A stretch of 64,000 nt of DNA from Armatimonadota bacterium (GTDB lineage Bacteria; Armatimonadota; Fimbriimonadia; Fimbriimonadales; Fimbriimonadaceae). The stretch lies in assembly GCA_022563855.1 (NCBI GenBank), contig JADFMN010000009.1, positions 1 through 64,000 of the forward strand. Reading direction: 5' to 3'. The notes under the pieces were generated by a model. The model was not told the DNA's origin. It saw only the letters and a list, made by a program, of their open reading frames with translations, and made no database searches. Positions 1 through 7,800 of this stretch are shown piece after piece. The first letter of the stretch is position 1. Each line of letters begins with the position of its first letter. Position numbers and translations under genes: made by a program.

Positions 1-879
1 GGTCGGGTCTTCCGGCTCGCGGACCTCCACCCCCCAACCCCCTCCTCCATTTCGCTCCGCAAGAATGGAGGAGGGGGAGCCGAGGTTTTCGACGATGTTG
101 CGGACGAGCTCGAGCGCGTGGTGGTCGTCTTCGGCCATGTGGTCGGCGACGCCCGAGAGTCGCGTGTGAACGTCCGCCCCGCCCAGCTCTTCGACGCTCA
201 CTTCTTCGCCGGTTGCGGCCTTGACCAGCGGCGGGCCGGCCAGGAAAATCGTTCCGGTGCCTTTGACGATCACCGACTCATCGCTCATCGCCGGCACGTA
301 AGCGCCGCCCGCGGTGCAAGAGCCCATCACCGCCGCGATCTGCGGGATCTTCATCGACGAAAGCACAGCCTGGTTGTAGAAGATGCGCCCGAAGTGGTCG
401 CGATCCGGGAACACCTCGCTCTGCAACGGCAGGAACGCGCCCCCGGAGTCCACCAGATAGATGCACGGCAGGCGGTTCTCCATGGCGATCTCCTGCGCGC
501 GCAGGTGCTTCTTGACCGTGATGGGGAAGTACGTGCCGCCCTTGACCGTCGCGTCGTTGGCGACGATGATGCACTCACGCCCGTGCACGCGCCCGATGCC
601 GGTGACGATCCCCGCGCAGGGCGCCGCCCCGTCGTACATCCCGTGCGCCGCGAACGTGCTGAACTCGAGGAACGGCGAGCCGAAGTCGATCAGTTCGTCG
701 ATCCGCTCGCGCGCGAGCATCTTGCCGCGCTTCCTGTGCTTGGCGACGTTCTTCTCGCCGCCGCCCTTCAGCACAGCCTGCATCTGGTCGCGGTATTCGG
801 CCATCACCGCGTCCATCGCCGCGCGGTTCGCCTTGTGCTCGTCGTCGCCAATGTTGGCTTGCGTGTGAATCGGCTCCAT
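1..879 (-). CDS. Acyl-CoA carboxylase, carboxyltransferase (beta) subunit, 3'-truncated by window edge
   Basis: The product transfers carboxyl groups from carboxybiotin to an acyl-CoA (propionyl-, methylcrotonyl- or geranyl-CoA type). The frame from the ATG at 879 is open to base 1 (293 codons). It shows the family's N-terminal [15 protein letters not shown] block, the [12 protein letters not shown] segment, the [20 protein letters not shown] oxyanion region and the [14 protein letters not shown] motif, which together favour a methylcrotonyl/geranyl-type subunit over propionyl-CoA carboxylase. The substrate cannot be fixed. The C-terminal quarter lies outside the window. Near base 80 the reading frame runs through a palindromic repeat that adds a Gly-rich stretch not expected in the family. 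A TAGAAT box lies 11 nt before the start. Confidence 0.9.
   Translation of the reverse strand, partial: MEPIHTQANIGDDEHKANRAAMDAVMAEYRDQMQAVLKGGGEKNVAKHRKRGKMLARERIDELIDFGSPFLEFSTFAAHGMYDGAAPCAGIVTGIGRVHGRECIIVANDATVKGGTYFPITVKKHLRAQEIAMENRLPCIYLVDSGGAFLPLQSEVFPDRDHFGRIFYNQAVLSSMKIPQIAAVMGSCTAGGAYVPAMSDESVIVKGTGTIFLAGPPLVKAATGEEVSVEELGGADVHTRLSGVADHMAEDDHHALELVRNIVENLGSPSSILAERNGGGGWGVEVREPEDPT
23..78. repeat. Palindromic repeat inserted in frame inside the carboxylase gene
   Basis: Bases 38-51 and 64-77 form a perfect 14-bp inverted repeat (CCCCCTCCTCCATT and its complement) around a 12-nt loop. C-rich sequence continues to about base 23. In the minus-strand protein the element reads as a Ser-rich then Gly-rich insert between the VENL and REPEDP motifs, so the host frame is kept. 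It resembles in style the C-rich/G-rich repeats at the other end of the window. Confidence 0.7.
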
Positions 880-890
880 GTCTGGGTGTG

Positions 891-896
891 ATTCTA
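891..896 (-). promoter_or_regulatory. Predicted -10 box (TAGAAT) of the carboxylase gene
   Basis: TAGAAT on the minus strand ends 11 nt before the ATG at 879. There is no clear Shine-Dalgarno, so the transcript would have a leader of only a few bases. Confidence 0.5.
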
Positions 897-990
897 CCGG
901 GGTTGAGATTGGATGGAAGCCGACTTCAAACGAACCGGCTCTTGCCCACGTGAGGAATCTGACGCTATTGCTCGTCATTATCATCCCCAG

Positions 991-996
991 TACAAT
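991..996 (+). promoter_or_regulatory. Predicted -10 box (TACAAT), leaderless TPR gene
   Basis: TACAAT ends 6 nt before the ATG at 1003, which places the start codon at or next to the expected transcription start. No ribosome-binding site fits in between. Confidence 0.6.
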
Positions 997-1002
997 AGAG
1001 CC

Positions 1003-1809
1003 ATGGTCGGTTGGGGAACTCTACGGGGAACGTTGAGGGCGCAGCGCGTCACGTTTGCTGTGGTTACGGTATCACTTTTCGCTGTTGTGTCGGCGGGTGC
1101 TTTCGCGGACATCGAATCCTCGCCGAATGTCGGTCAACAATTTAGTCAGAAGATTCGGCAGGACCAAGACTGGCTGATGCTGCAGGAGATCGCGAATATA
1201 TACGTGACGGCCAGCAAGTCGGCTCTTCTAGAAGGCGACTACGCTGTAGCAGAGCGAGCAGCGAGGAACGGGCTGGACGTTGTCCCGAGCAGTCTCAGGC
1301 TGCTGCGACTGCAGGGTGAAGCGCTCATCCGACTCGGATATCATGCAGAAGCGTTGCGCGTCGTTATGCAGTACAACGACTCTCAAAAGGACAAGGCGTC
1401 GTTCGCAAGAATCGGCTTGCTGCTGGCTCGCCTTGGCCAGACGGCAGAAAGCCTGCGCAGGGTCAAGGCAGGGCTGTTGGACTTGAATTTGCCGGAATCG
1501 CTTCAAAGAACAGTCCCCACTCCAAGATCGCAACGCGAGCTGGAAGTGTACTGGTTGCTGACGATCGGGATAGTCTCGGAATCGTATGCCAATGATGACG
1601 AGTCACTGTACTACTACGGCGCAGCCCAGCAGTTGCGGCCGAATGACCTTATTGCAAACTTCCGGTTGGGCAGGATTCACATGCGAAAGCATGAGTACGA
1701 AAGGGCGATTGCGTACTTCGAACGCGTTCGCTCGGCCCCTGCGAAGGTGCAGGCAGAGGCGGATCAGAAACGTAAGCTCGCCATCGCTCTGCTAGCGGCT
1801 GGCGGTTAG
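1003..1809 (+). CDS. Secreted/periplasmic TPR-repeat protein
   Basis: This 268-residue protein begins with a charged stretch and a hydrophobic segment (about residues 15-33, ending AGAFA) typical of a signal peptide. Helical repeats follow (about residues 60-260) with TPR character, for example [20 protein letters not shown] and the block near residue 220 with [19 protein letters not shown]. TPRs are protein-interaction scaffolds; no enzyme domain is visible. The start at 1003 is preferred over an upstream ATG at 913 because of the TACAAT box 6 nt before it and because the signal peptide then lies at the N-terminus. It stands alone between divergent and unrelated neighbours. Its partner is unknown. 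Confidence 0.75.
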   Translation: MVGWGTLRGTLRAQRVTFAVVTVSLFAVVSAGAFADIESSPNVGQQFSQKIRQDQDWLMLQEIANIYVTASKSALLEGDYAVAERAARNGLDVVPSSLRLLRLQGEALIRLGYHAEALRVVMQYNDSQKDKASFARIGLLLARLGQTAESLRRVKAGLLDLNLPESLQRTVPTPRSQRELEVYWLLTIGIVSESYANDDESLYYYGAAQQLRPNDLIANFRLGRIHMRKHEYERAIAYFERVRSAPAKVQAEADQKRKLAIALLAAGG

Positions 1810-1835
1810 TTCGCTCCCGTTTGGGGGTCCGGCTC

Positions 1836-1923
1836 GTCATCCTGAGCTTATCGAAGGACATCACCGCTCTTACGTCGCGCAGGACTGAGAGTCCTGCGAC
1901 CGGGTTGCGGACTAAGAGTCCGC
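1836..1923. repeat. Intergenic repeat cluster: REP-like element plus two small hairpins
   Basis: Bases 1836-1859 carry a CCTGAGCTTATCGAAGG element, a REP-like sequence that recurs at 51006-51026 and, inverted and diverged, at 63799-63822. Two perfect hairpins follow: CGCAGGACT-gag-AGTCCTGCG (1878-1898) and GCGGACT-aag-AGTCCGC (1907-1923). Both share the GGACT/AGTCC core. Neither is followed by a T-tract, so terminator function for the TPR gene is doubtful. Confidence 0.65.
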
Positions 1924-1939
1924 GCTCCATTGCTCCGGG

Positions 1940-1945
1940 TAAAGT
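1940..1945 (+). promoter_or_regulatory. Predicted -10 box (TAAAGT), leaderless sulfatase
   Basis: TAAAGT ends 6 nt before the ATG at 1952; there is no Shine-Dalgarno. Confidence 0.5.
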
Positions 1946-1951
1946 TTCGCC

Positions 1952-3388
1952 ATGCTCGTGTCTCTCGCGCTGATGGCGGTTTCGACGACTGCGCCGGTGA
2001 ACGTCGTGTTCCTGTTCACCGACGACCACAGGCGGACGGCGGTCGGCGCGTTGGGGATCGAGCCGGTGAAGACGCCGAACATCGACAGCCTGCTCGCAGA
2101 GGGCACCTTCTTTCAGAACGCGTACACGATGGGCAGTCCGCACGGGGCGCTTTGCGTGCCCAGCCGGGCGATGCTGATGACCGGGCGGAACCTTTGGCAC
2201 ATCGGCCCGCGCAACCCCGAGACGGGCGCCGTCGACGTAGGGCGCATCAGGGAAGAGTTCACGACGTGGCCCGAGGTGTTCCGCGCGAACGGCTACGAGA
2301 CGTTCGGCACCGGCAAGTGGCACAACAACCGCGACGCGTTCAACCGGCTTTTCAGCCACGGCGGGGCGATCTACTTCGGCGGCATGCACTGGCCCGACAC
2401 GAACGGCCACTTCGAGCCGCGAATCCACTGGTTCGACCCGACGAGCGACTACCCTGAGAGCGACCGCAAGCACCTGAAGACTTTTTCGAGCGAGCTATAC
2501 GCCGACGGCGCGATCGACTTTCTGCAGAACACGCGCGACAAGGAAAAGCCGTTCGTGATCTACGTCGCGTTCTCCTCGCCGCACGACCCGCGCAGCGCGC
2601 CACAGGAGTATCACGACATGTACCCGCCGGCGGAGATCGAGCTGCCGCCGAACTTCGCGCCGATCCACCCGTTCGACAACGGCGACATGAACGTGCGCGA
2701 CGAGAAGCTGTCGCCGGTGCCTCGCACGGTCGAGCGTACGAAGAAGGAGATCTCCGACTACTACGCGATGGTGAGCGAAGTCGACTTCCACATCGGGCGC
2801 ATCCTGGCGGAGCTGAAAAGGCAAGGGCTGGACCGCAACACGATCGTCGTGTTCGCCGGCGACCACGGCCTTGCGGTCGGTCAGCACGGGCTGCTCGGCA
2901 AGCAGAACGTCTACGAGCACAGCATGGGCCTGCCGCTGGTGTTCCGAGGGCCGGGAATCCCGCGCGGAAGAACCAGAGAGTCGTTCGTCTATCACCACGA
3001 CGCAGGTCCGACGCTGTTAGAACTTGCGGGTCTGGAAGTGCCCGAAACGATGGAGTCGAAGAGCCTCGTCGAGGCGATCAAGTCCCCCGGAGTGCAGGTG
3101 CGCGAGTCGATCTACTTATCGTATCAGAACAAACAGCGCGCAGTGCGGGTCGGTGATCTCAAGCTGATCCTCTACAATGTGGATGGCGTCGAGCGCACGC
3201 AGTTGTTCGACCTCTCGACCGACCCCTGGGAGATGCAGAATCTCTTTATTCTTTACGGCAGGCCCGGCGAGTTCGGTCCGGGGCAACGCCTCCTAAACGC
3301 GTTGAGAGCACGGATGAAGGAAGAGGACGATCCGGCGTACGAGATCTTCTTCGGGTCATCGTCCGAGGAAGATCGCATTGAGCAGTAG
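1952..3388 (+). CDS. Sulfatase (arylsulfatase/iduronate-2-sulfatase-like)
   Basis: This 478-residue enzyme should hydrolyse sulfate esters, probably of a polysaccharide, outside the cytoplasm; a short hydrophobic N-terminus (residues 1-14) may be a signal peptide. The sulfatase signature CVPSR-x4-TGR lies at about residues 68-79, with Cys68 the residue that would be converted to formylglycine. A metal-binding pair of Asp sits near residue 24 (FLFTDDHR), and the C-terminal GDHG motif is near residue 308. An FGE or anSME activating enzyme is not in the window. The last residues (DRIEQ) are encoded by DNA that, on the other strand, is an orphan peptidase tail, so the native C-terminus may have been replaced. 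Confidence 0.92.
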   Translation: MLVSLALMAVSTTAPVNVVFLFTDDHRRTAVGALGIEPVKTPNIDSLLAEGTFFQNAYTMGSPHGALCVPSRAMLMTGRNLWHIGPRNPETGAVDVGRIREEFTTWPEVFRANGYETFGTGKWHNNRDAFNRLFSHGGAIYFGGMHWPDTNGHFEPRIHWFDPTSDYPESDRKHLKTFSSELYADGAIDFLQNTRDKEKPFVIYVAFSSPHDPRSAPQEYHDMYPPAEIELPPNFAPIHPFDNGDMNVRDEKLSPVPRTVERTKKEISDYYAMVSEVDFHIGRILAELKRQGLDRNTIVVFAGDHGLAVGQHGLLGKQNVYEHSMGLPLVFRGPGIPRGRTRESFVYHHDAGPTLLELAGLEVPETMESKSLVEAIKSPGVQVRESIYLSYQNKQRAVRVGDLKLILYNVDGVERTQLFDLSTDPWEMQNLFILYGRPGEFGPGQRLLNALRARMKEEDDPAYEIFFGSSSEEDRIEQ

Positions 3389-3427
3389 CTTGTACGTGCC
3401 CGGCCACATCGCGCGGCTCAAGTCCTC
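3356..3427 (-). pseudogene. Orphan C-terminal tail of an M14 peptidase paralog
   Basis: Read on the minus strand this gives ED-L-SRAMWPGTYKLLLNAIFLGR followed by TGA. The intact M14 gene 553 bp away ends with the same residues except ILLGR for IFLGR. Fifty bases are identical; beyond them the match continues at the protein level with mostly third-position changes up to the stop codon. There is no start codon and no upstream homology. The fragment lies antisense to the last codons of the sulfatase gene. Confidence 0.75.
3369..3418. repeat. 50-bp perfect direct repeat, copy 1
   Basis: It is identical base for base to 3922-3971. The two copies flank the ankyrin-lipoprotein gene. Copy 1 overlaps the sulfatase stop codon. 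Confidence 0.9.
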
Positions 3428-3437
3428 TTTTCTGTCT

Positions 3438-3443
3438 TATAAT
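3438..3443 (+). promoter_or_regulatory. Consensus -10 box (TATAAT), leaderless ankyrin lipoprotein
   Basis: A perfect TATAAT ends 6 nt before the ATG at 3450, so transcription should begin at the start codon. Confidence 0.65.
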
Positions 3444-3449
3444 GTCTGC

Positions 3450-3851
3450 ATGAGGGTTAAAACCGTCTTACTGTTTCTTGTCGCGTGTCTCGTCGTAGTT
3501 CCGATAATCGGCTGTTCCGGCGAGAAGATGAGCCTTGAGTACAGGCTGATGCTCGCGTGCGGGAGCGGGGATGTCGATGCCGTGAACGATCTACTTGAGC
3601 AAGGTGCTAGCGCCAACGGTGGCGAGGACATGGAGGGAGTGCCACTGTTTGCTGCGCTGAGCGAGGGCAACCTTGCGATCGCCGACATTCTGGTCGACAG
3701 CGGCGCGGATATCGACGTCCTCTTCGACGGCGAGTCTCTGCCTGACCTGTTCAAGAATGAAAAGGACGACTCGGACGACGAAGTCGAAAGGGAAAAGCTC
3801 CAGAGTGCGATCGACTGGCTCAATGCGCGGGGGGCTCGGCCCCCTCCGTAG
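3450..3851 (+). CDS. Ankyrin-repeat lipoprotein
   Basis: This 133-residue protein has a type II signal peptide with a hydrophobic core and lipobox IIGC (Cys at about residue 22), so it is probably a membrane-anchored lipoprotein. Residues about 30-100 hold ankyrin-like repeats (ACGSGDVDAVNDLLEQGAS; LSEGNLAIADILVDSGADI). An acidic Asp/Glu-rich stretch and a helix follow. Ankyrin repeats bind proteins; no catalytic domain is present. The gene sits between two copies of a 50-bp direct repeat and carries its own promoter and terminator, so it looks like a small inserted unit. The ATG at 3450 is chosen over an upstream TTG at 3378 because of the TATAAT box and the signal peptide. Confidence 0.8.
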   Translation: MRVKTVLLFLVACLVVVPIIGCSGEKMSLEYRLMLACGSGDVDAVNDLLEQGASANGGEDMEGVPLFAALSEGNLAIADILVDSGADIDVLFDGESLPDLFKNEKDDSDDEVEREKLQSAIDWLNARGARPPP

Positions 3852-3883
3852 TAGTCGCTGACTTCTTGCTGGGGAACGCTTCG

Positions 3884-3905
3884 CCACGTATTGGACGTGG
3901 TTTTC
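3884..3905 (+). terminator. Rho-independent terminator of the ankyrin lipoprotein gene
   Basis: A CCACGT-attgg-ACGTGG hairpin (3884-3900) is followed directly by TTTTC. It lies 33 nt after the stop codon and just before the convergent M14 gene end. Confidence 0.65.
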
Positions 3906-3908
3906 GTG

Positions 3909-6410
3909 TCAGCGGCCGAGCAAGATCGCATTGAGCAGTAGCTTGTACGTGCCCGGCCACATCGCGCGGCTGGTCGGGTCTTGGGCAAACCACACGACGT
4001 GCCCTCGACCGACCTGCTCGTCGTGCAGCCACACCGTGCCTTTCAAAGCAGTGATGGTTTCGTCCGGCCACACCCAGCCGCTGACCACCTTTGGCTCGTC
4101 GCCGAGCAGCACGACTCCGCCGCCTTCTTTCTTCGCCTTGTAGTAGGTCGCGCCCGAGACCGGCACCGCGAACGGCAGACTCGTATCGTAGCCGTAAGCC
4201 AGCGGCGAGCGCGGATTGAGGGTCGCGGCGAACACTGTGCCGGGAAGGGAAGGCGGGTTCTTGTCGTCCTCCAGCTTCGAACGCTCCAACTCGAAGAAGC
4301 CTTTCTCGCCAAGCAGAGAAGTCCCGCCGAACAGCACGAGCGAGCCGCCGTCGGTCACCCACTCCTTCAGGTTGTCGGACATCGAATACGAACTGCGCGG
4401 AAGGATGATGCACGTGAACTCACTGAGGTCGCCGTTCAGCGCGCGCGCGCCGATCGGCGTAAACGGGATTTCAAAATGTTGCTCTAATGCGAACCAGATT
4501 CCGCCGAAGCGCGTACCGTTCGGCTGGTCGCCGAATACGACTGCGATGTTTGGTTTACCTAAAGATCGCACACTCCCAGATCCCGGCCCGACAACTCCGG
4601 TGGCGGGGAAACTCGTGTCGAGCGGTTCGGTGTTTCGGGCGCGGTTAAACAGAATTGAGTCGACAATTTCGTCTTCCAAGTCCGCGTTTCGATCACGAAA
4701 CACAAAGAACGTACCGGCCGGAACAGTCCGTTCATCGATCTGCATCTCCTTCGTCGCCTGGTGAACACGGACTCCTTTTTGCAAAAGCTCGATCACCGCC
4801 AGGGCGTCGTCCTGGTCCCGGTACGGAATCATCCAGCCAACCTTGCCTCCAGCAACAATGTTCATTCCACGAAGAGGCAAATCCTCGATCTGTGGCGTTG
4901 ACGAGCTCCAATACGCTTGCAGACCGTGCGCGAGCGGCAGGCTCCAGCCGGTCGAATCGTAGAACTCAGGCCTGTCGCGCGAGGGGTACTGCTCGTCCTC
5001 TTTCAGCTCGTCGCGGATCTTGAGTTGGCGCTCTGTGAACTCGTCTTCGAAGTCCTGGCCGGGAGCGAGAAGCGCCTTGGCGAACGGCCCGTTCGGTTGC
5101 GCGAGATCGACGACAAGAGAATCAGAGAGCGGTCCAAGATCCACGGCTTCGTCGTCGTAGAAAGATCGCGCGCTTTGTTGTACGCCGATCGTCATCGATG
5201 AAACGATTCCAGCGGAAAAAAGAACGCTTTGGAGGCGTGAGAGCGCGCGCGAATCGCCAGTGATGATGATCCGTTTCATCGCGTCGGCGTGTTCGCCGGA
5301 GACTGCCTTTCTCTTGAACTCCGCGAAGCTCGCTAGCAGGTCGTCTTTGTTCGCCGCTGCCGAACCGATCACGGCGAGCGCGCTTGTGAAATGCTTCGCC
5401 ACTCCGTCGGTCAGGGTGACGAGCGAACCGTCCTCGCGCTCGCGCTGCACGGCGCGACCGCCGTCGGTTTCATGCGTCATGCCGATCGAGCCCACAAGGC
5501 TTGTTGAGCTGTCGAGGTAACCGGGATAGTACAGGTCAAACGTCTTGCGGACGAAGTACCGCCAGCCGTTGCCGTCAAACGCGTTGGCCGTCGCCTTGCC
5601 GAAGATGTCGCCCCACTTTTCATACCGCTCGCGATCGACGCCGGCGTGCACGGACTGCGCGACGGGAGGGAAGAAGTACGTGCCGACCTGGCCGTGCTGA
5701 TCGACGTATACCTGCGGGTTCCAGCGCAAGAACTCCGTGAACTCCATGCGCGTCTCCTGCTGCGAAAACGACACGCGGTCGCGGTTCAGATCAAAACGGT
5801 AGTGGTTCGTGCGACCGTTCGCCATGCGGGCTTCCGCGTGTTCGACCGCCTGCGGATCTTGATGTCCGATGGAGATCGAGTTGTACCAGACGACGAAGCG
5901 CTCGTGGCCGTCGGGGTTGTACACCGGGTTGACGATGACGATCGCATCGTCGAGCATCTTGGTTATCTGTGGATGCTTGGACGCCGCGAGCGTGTAGGCC
6001 AGCCACATGCCGGATTCGAAGCTGGCAGTCTCGTTGCCGTGGATGCACTCGTTGATCCAGACGATCGCGGGCAGATCGTCTGACGGTTGTGCCTGGCCGG
6101 CGGCTACACGTGCGTTCTCTTGTCTGATCTCTTCCAGCCTGCCGATGTTCGCACGGCTGCCGAACACCATGATCCGTAGCGGTCGCCCCTCGGTACTTTC
6201 GCCGAATTGGAAGACGCGAACTCGGTCGCTTGCGGCATCAGAGATTCCGCGCATCACCCGCTCCTGGTCGCGGAAAGTCGTGTGCCTCTCCCCCGGCCCG
6301 TAGCCGAGGATCGACTCAGGCTTCGGCACACCTTCGGCGTACGGGCCGTAGGCGTAGAAGTCGAAGTCAGCCGAATGCGTGGCGAGAGCGAGGGCGAGCG
6401 CAACGATCAT
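3909..6410 (-). CDS. M14 family zinc metallocarboxypeptidase, secreted
   Basis: This 833-residue peptidase should remove C-terminal residues from peptides outside the cytoplasm; residues 1-14 are a short signal-like segment. The M14 zinc ligands are visible: His124 and Glu127 (ECIHGNE) and His239 (VDQHGQ). Glu314 (THETDGG) is the candidate general base. NPVYNPDGHE and DLNRDR are family substrate-site motifs. A long C-terminal extension (about residues 400-833) holds a GATase1-like or beta-sandwich portion of unknown role. The start at 6410 is chosen because TACAAT lies 7 nt upstream; an ATG at 6521 would extend into the divergent promoter region. Its 3' end is one copy of the 50-bp repeat. 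Confidence 0.9.
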   Translation of the reverse strand: MIVALALALATHSADFDFYAYGPYAEGVPKPESILGYGPGERHTTFRDQERVMRGISDAASDRVRVFQFGESTEGRPLRIMVFGSRANIGRLEEIRQENARVAAGQAQPSDDLPAIVWINECIHGNETASFESGMWLAYTLAASKHPQITKMLDDAIVIVNPVYNPDGHERFVVWYNSISIGHQDPQAVEHAEARMANGRTNHYRFDLNRDRVSFSQQETRMEFTEFLRWNPQVYVDQHGQVGTYFFPPVAQSVHAGVDRERYEKWGDIFGKATANAFDGNGWRYFVRKTFDLYYPGYLDSSTSLVGSIGMTHETDGGRAVQREREDGSLVTLTDGVAKHFTSALAVIGSAAANKDDLLASFAEFKRKAVSGEHADAMKRIIITGDSRALSRLQSVLFSAGIVSSMTIGVQQSARSFYDDEAVDLGPLSDSLVVDLAQPNGPFAKALLAPGQDFEDEFTERQLKIRDELKEDEQYPSRDRPEFYDSTGWSLPLAHGLQAYWSSSTPQIEDLPLRGMNIVAGGKVGWMIPYRDQDDALAVIELLQKGVRVHQATKEMQIDERTVPAGTFFVFRDRNADLEDEIVDSILFNRARNTEPLDTSFPATGVVGPGSGSVRSLGKPNIAVVFGDQPNGTRFGGIWFALEQHFEIPFTPIGARALNGDLSEFTCIILPRSSYSMSDNLKEWVTDGGSLVLFGGTSLLGEKGFFELERSKLEDDKNPPSLPGTVFAATLNPRSPLAYGYDTSLPFAVPVSGATYYKAKKEGGGVVLLGDEPKVVSGWVWPDETITALKGTVWLHDEQVGRGHVVWFAQDPTSRAMWPGTYKLLLNAILLGR
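3922..3971. repeat. 50-bp perfect direct repeat, copy 2 (inside the M14 gene 3' end)
   Basis: It is identical to 3369-3418 and encodes the C-terminus of the M14 peptidase on the minus strand. Confidence 0.9.
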
Positions 6411-6417
6411 GCGCTCG

Positions 6418-6423
6418 ATTGTA
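6418..6423 (-). promoter_or_regulatory. Predicted -10 box (TACAAT), leaderless M14 gene
   Basis: TACAAT on the minus strand ends 7 nt before the ATG at 6410. Confidence 0.6.
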
Positions 6424-6494
6424 CACGGCCTGAGGCATGGATTAGTAAAGCGGGCTCGATCGACCTGCCGTTGTCCAGTTGACTCCGGAAGCGG

Positions 6495-6500
6495 TAGCAT
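6495..6500 (+). promoter_or_regulatory. Predicted -10 box (TAGCAT) of the GYF_2 gene
   Basis: TAGCAT lies 23 nt before the ATG at 6524, leaving a leader of about 16 nt with a weak purine-rich ribosome-binding site (GAAAGCGAG). Confidence 0.4.
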
Positions 6501-6523
6501 GGCTGACTGAAAGCGAGACACCG

Positions 6524-7153
6524 ATGAAGTTCTACGTCATTGCAGGCGACGGCCACAAATACGGACCGGCGGATATCGCTACGCTCAACCAGTGGGTCAA
6601 AGAGGATCGCATCACGAGGAACAGTCAGCTAGAAAACGCTGAAACTGGGCAGCGCTTGCGGGCAGGCGACGTGTCTGGGATCGACTTCTCGCCAGACATA
6701 TCGACGGTCGGATCGGAGTATCAACAGCCAGCCGCACAAGCAAACCCGTACGAACCACCCGGTCTTGAGCAATCGAGCGCCTTGCAGCAACCGCCTGGAA
6801 GTGCGAGCCCTTATCCAAGACCCGGCGTCAACCTGCCGGGCATACCTGCAGAGTGCAAAGGTGGTTTCAACTTCGGGGCGTTCTTTTTCACCTGGATATG
6901 GGGTCTCAACCACCGCGCGTATTGGACCCTGTGGGTTTGGCTCGCCGCCTTCATTCCTTGCGGTAGCATCGCCTTTTCGATCTACTGCGGCATCAAGGGC
7001 AACGAGGCGGCGTGGAACAGCGGTCGGTTCTACACGGCGCAGGACTGCCTCGCGTGCCAGAAGATCTGGATGTGGTGGGGGGTCGGGTTGCTCATCTTCT
7101 CGACGTGCGGCTACGGTCTGTTCTTCTTCCTCGTGATGGGCGCAGGGATGTGA
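6524..7153 (+). CDS. GYF_2 (DUF4339)-domain membrane protein
   Basis: This 209-residue protein has an N-terminal GYF_2-like domain (residues 1-50: FYVIAGDGHKYGP, then LNQWVKEDRI), a proline-rich linker (about 65-110), and a C-terminal domain with at least two membrane helices. That domain matches a small membrane module (WGAFFFTWIWG, then GIKGNEAAW) often found fused to zinc-ribbon or GYF_2 domains. The likely arrangement is a cytoplasmic adaptor tethered to the membrane. No enzymatic role can be assigned. It is transcribed alone, divergently from the M14 peptidase gene. Confidence 0.7.
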   Translation: MKFYVIAGDGHKYGPADIATLNQWVKEDRITRNSQLENAETGQRLRAGDVSGIDFSPDISTVGSEYQQPAAQANPYEPPGLEQSSALQQPPGSASPYPRPGVNLPGIPAECKGGFNFGAFFFTWIWGLNHRAYWTLWVWLAAFIPCGSIAFSIYCGIKGNEAAWNSGRFYTAQDCLACQKIWMWWGVGLLIFSTCGYGLFFFLVMGAGM

Positions 7154-7227
7154 GGGCGGCGGCGTACTACCGGTTCTGTGGCATGGAAGGCGTCGAAGAC
7201 CCGTCACGAGGCATGGATAAAAGGACC

Positions 7228-7311
7228 ACGTCCTGAGGCTGTTCACCAAGCGTCAAGCCTCAGGACGTAGCGAGCGAAAAGTGGAAGCGCGTCGATTGCC
7301 CGTCCTGAGGC
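7228..7311. repeat. Inverted repeat built from a CGTCCTGAGGC element
   Basis: ACGTCCTGAGGCT (7228-7240) and its exact complement (7256-7268) form a 13-bp stem with a 15-nt loop. A third copy of CGTCCTGAGGC lies at 7301-7311. There is no T-tract. The whole 7154-7319 gap holds nothing else recognisable. Confidence 0.65.
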
Positions 7312-7319
7312 ATAAGGTC

Positions 7320-7685
7320 TTACGTCTCTCCGTAGTACACTTCGATCACGACGCCGTCCTTGATGAACAGAAGCGCCATCGAGATTGAATAGTGATAGGC
7401 CAAGACAATGTCCGCGTCAACCCTTGGCGGATCAGGCTCGTACGAGCGTACGAAACCGCTTCGATACTCAGACGTGTACTCGGCCCCGGTCAATGTTCTA
7501 AGGGGCTCGCCCATGACAGCCACGGCTTCCGCGGCCGTCATTCCGATTGTCGAGCGAGCTTGATCTTTGAACTCGGCAGACCCCGTGGTGTAATTTGTGA
7601 AGACGACGATGCTCACTGCGGTGGTGCCAATGAGCATAACAAAGAATGCAAAAGTCAGTTTCTTCGAGGCTTGTTTTGACGTCAC
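7320..7685 (-). CDS. Small membrane-anchored protein with SmpA/OmlA (BamE)-like motif
   Basis: From the GTG at 7685 this is a 121-residue protein with one N-terminal transmembrane helix (about residues 11-30) and an exported domain. A segment IGMTAAEAVAVMGEP resembles the BamE/SmpA-type GMTxxEVxxxxGxP motif, but the rest is unassigned. The frame stays open to an ATG at 7850 that would overlap the next gene by 50 bp. I prefer the GTG because a TATACT box (7709-7714) and a repeated noncoding motif (7715-7731) lie just upstream of it. It probably forms a pair with the gene at 7801-8082. Confidence 0.55.
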   Translation of the reverse strand: MTSKQASKKLTFAFFVMLIGTTAVSIVVFTNYTTGSAEFKDQARSTIGMTAAEAVAVMGEPLRTLTGAEYTSEYRSGFVRSYEPDPPRVDADIVLAYHYSISMALLFIKDGVVIEVYYGET

Positions 7686-7714
7686 GGGTTCTTTGATCCC
7701 AGGTCTCAAGTATA

Positions 7715-7731
7715 CGTCGAGTCTCAGGAGT
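7715..7731 (-). repeat. 17-bp motif upstream of small membrane-protein gene, copy 1
   Basis: Minus-strand ACTCCTGAGACTCGACG recurs exactly at 8111-8127. Both copies are followed (on the plus strand) by similar purine runs. Each lies 5' of a small membrane-protein gene. Confidence 0.6.
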
Positions 7732-7800
7732 GGAAGGAAAAGAAGGACGCCGAGGAGCGTTGAGCCTGATCTTCCGTCTTTCTCACTGAGGTGTATTTCG

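Noticed and set aside
118-891. Plus-strand ORF over the first gene
   Set aside because: It is Arg/His-rich antisense to the conserved acyl-CoA carboxylase on the minus strand.
3378-3449. Upstream TTG start for the ankyrin lipoprotein
   Set aside because: It lies within the duplicated peptidase tail; TATAAT and the lipoprotein signal place the start at 3450.
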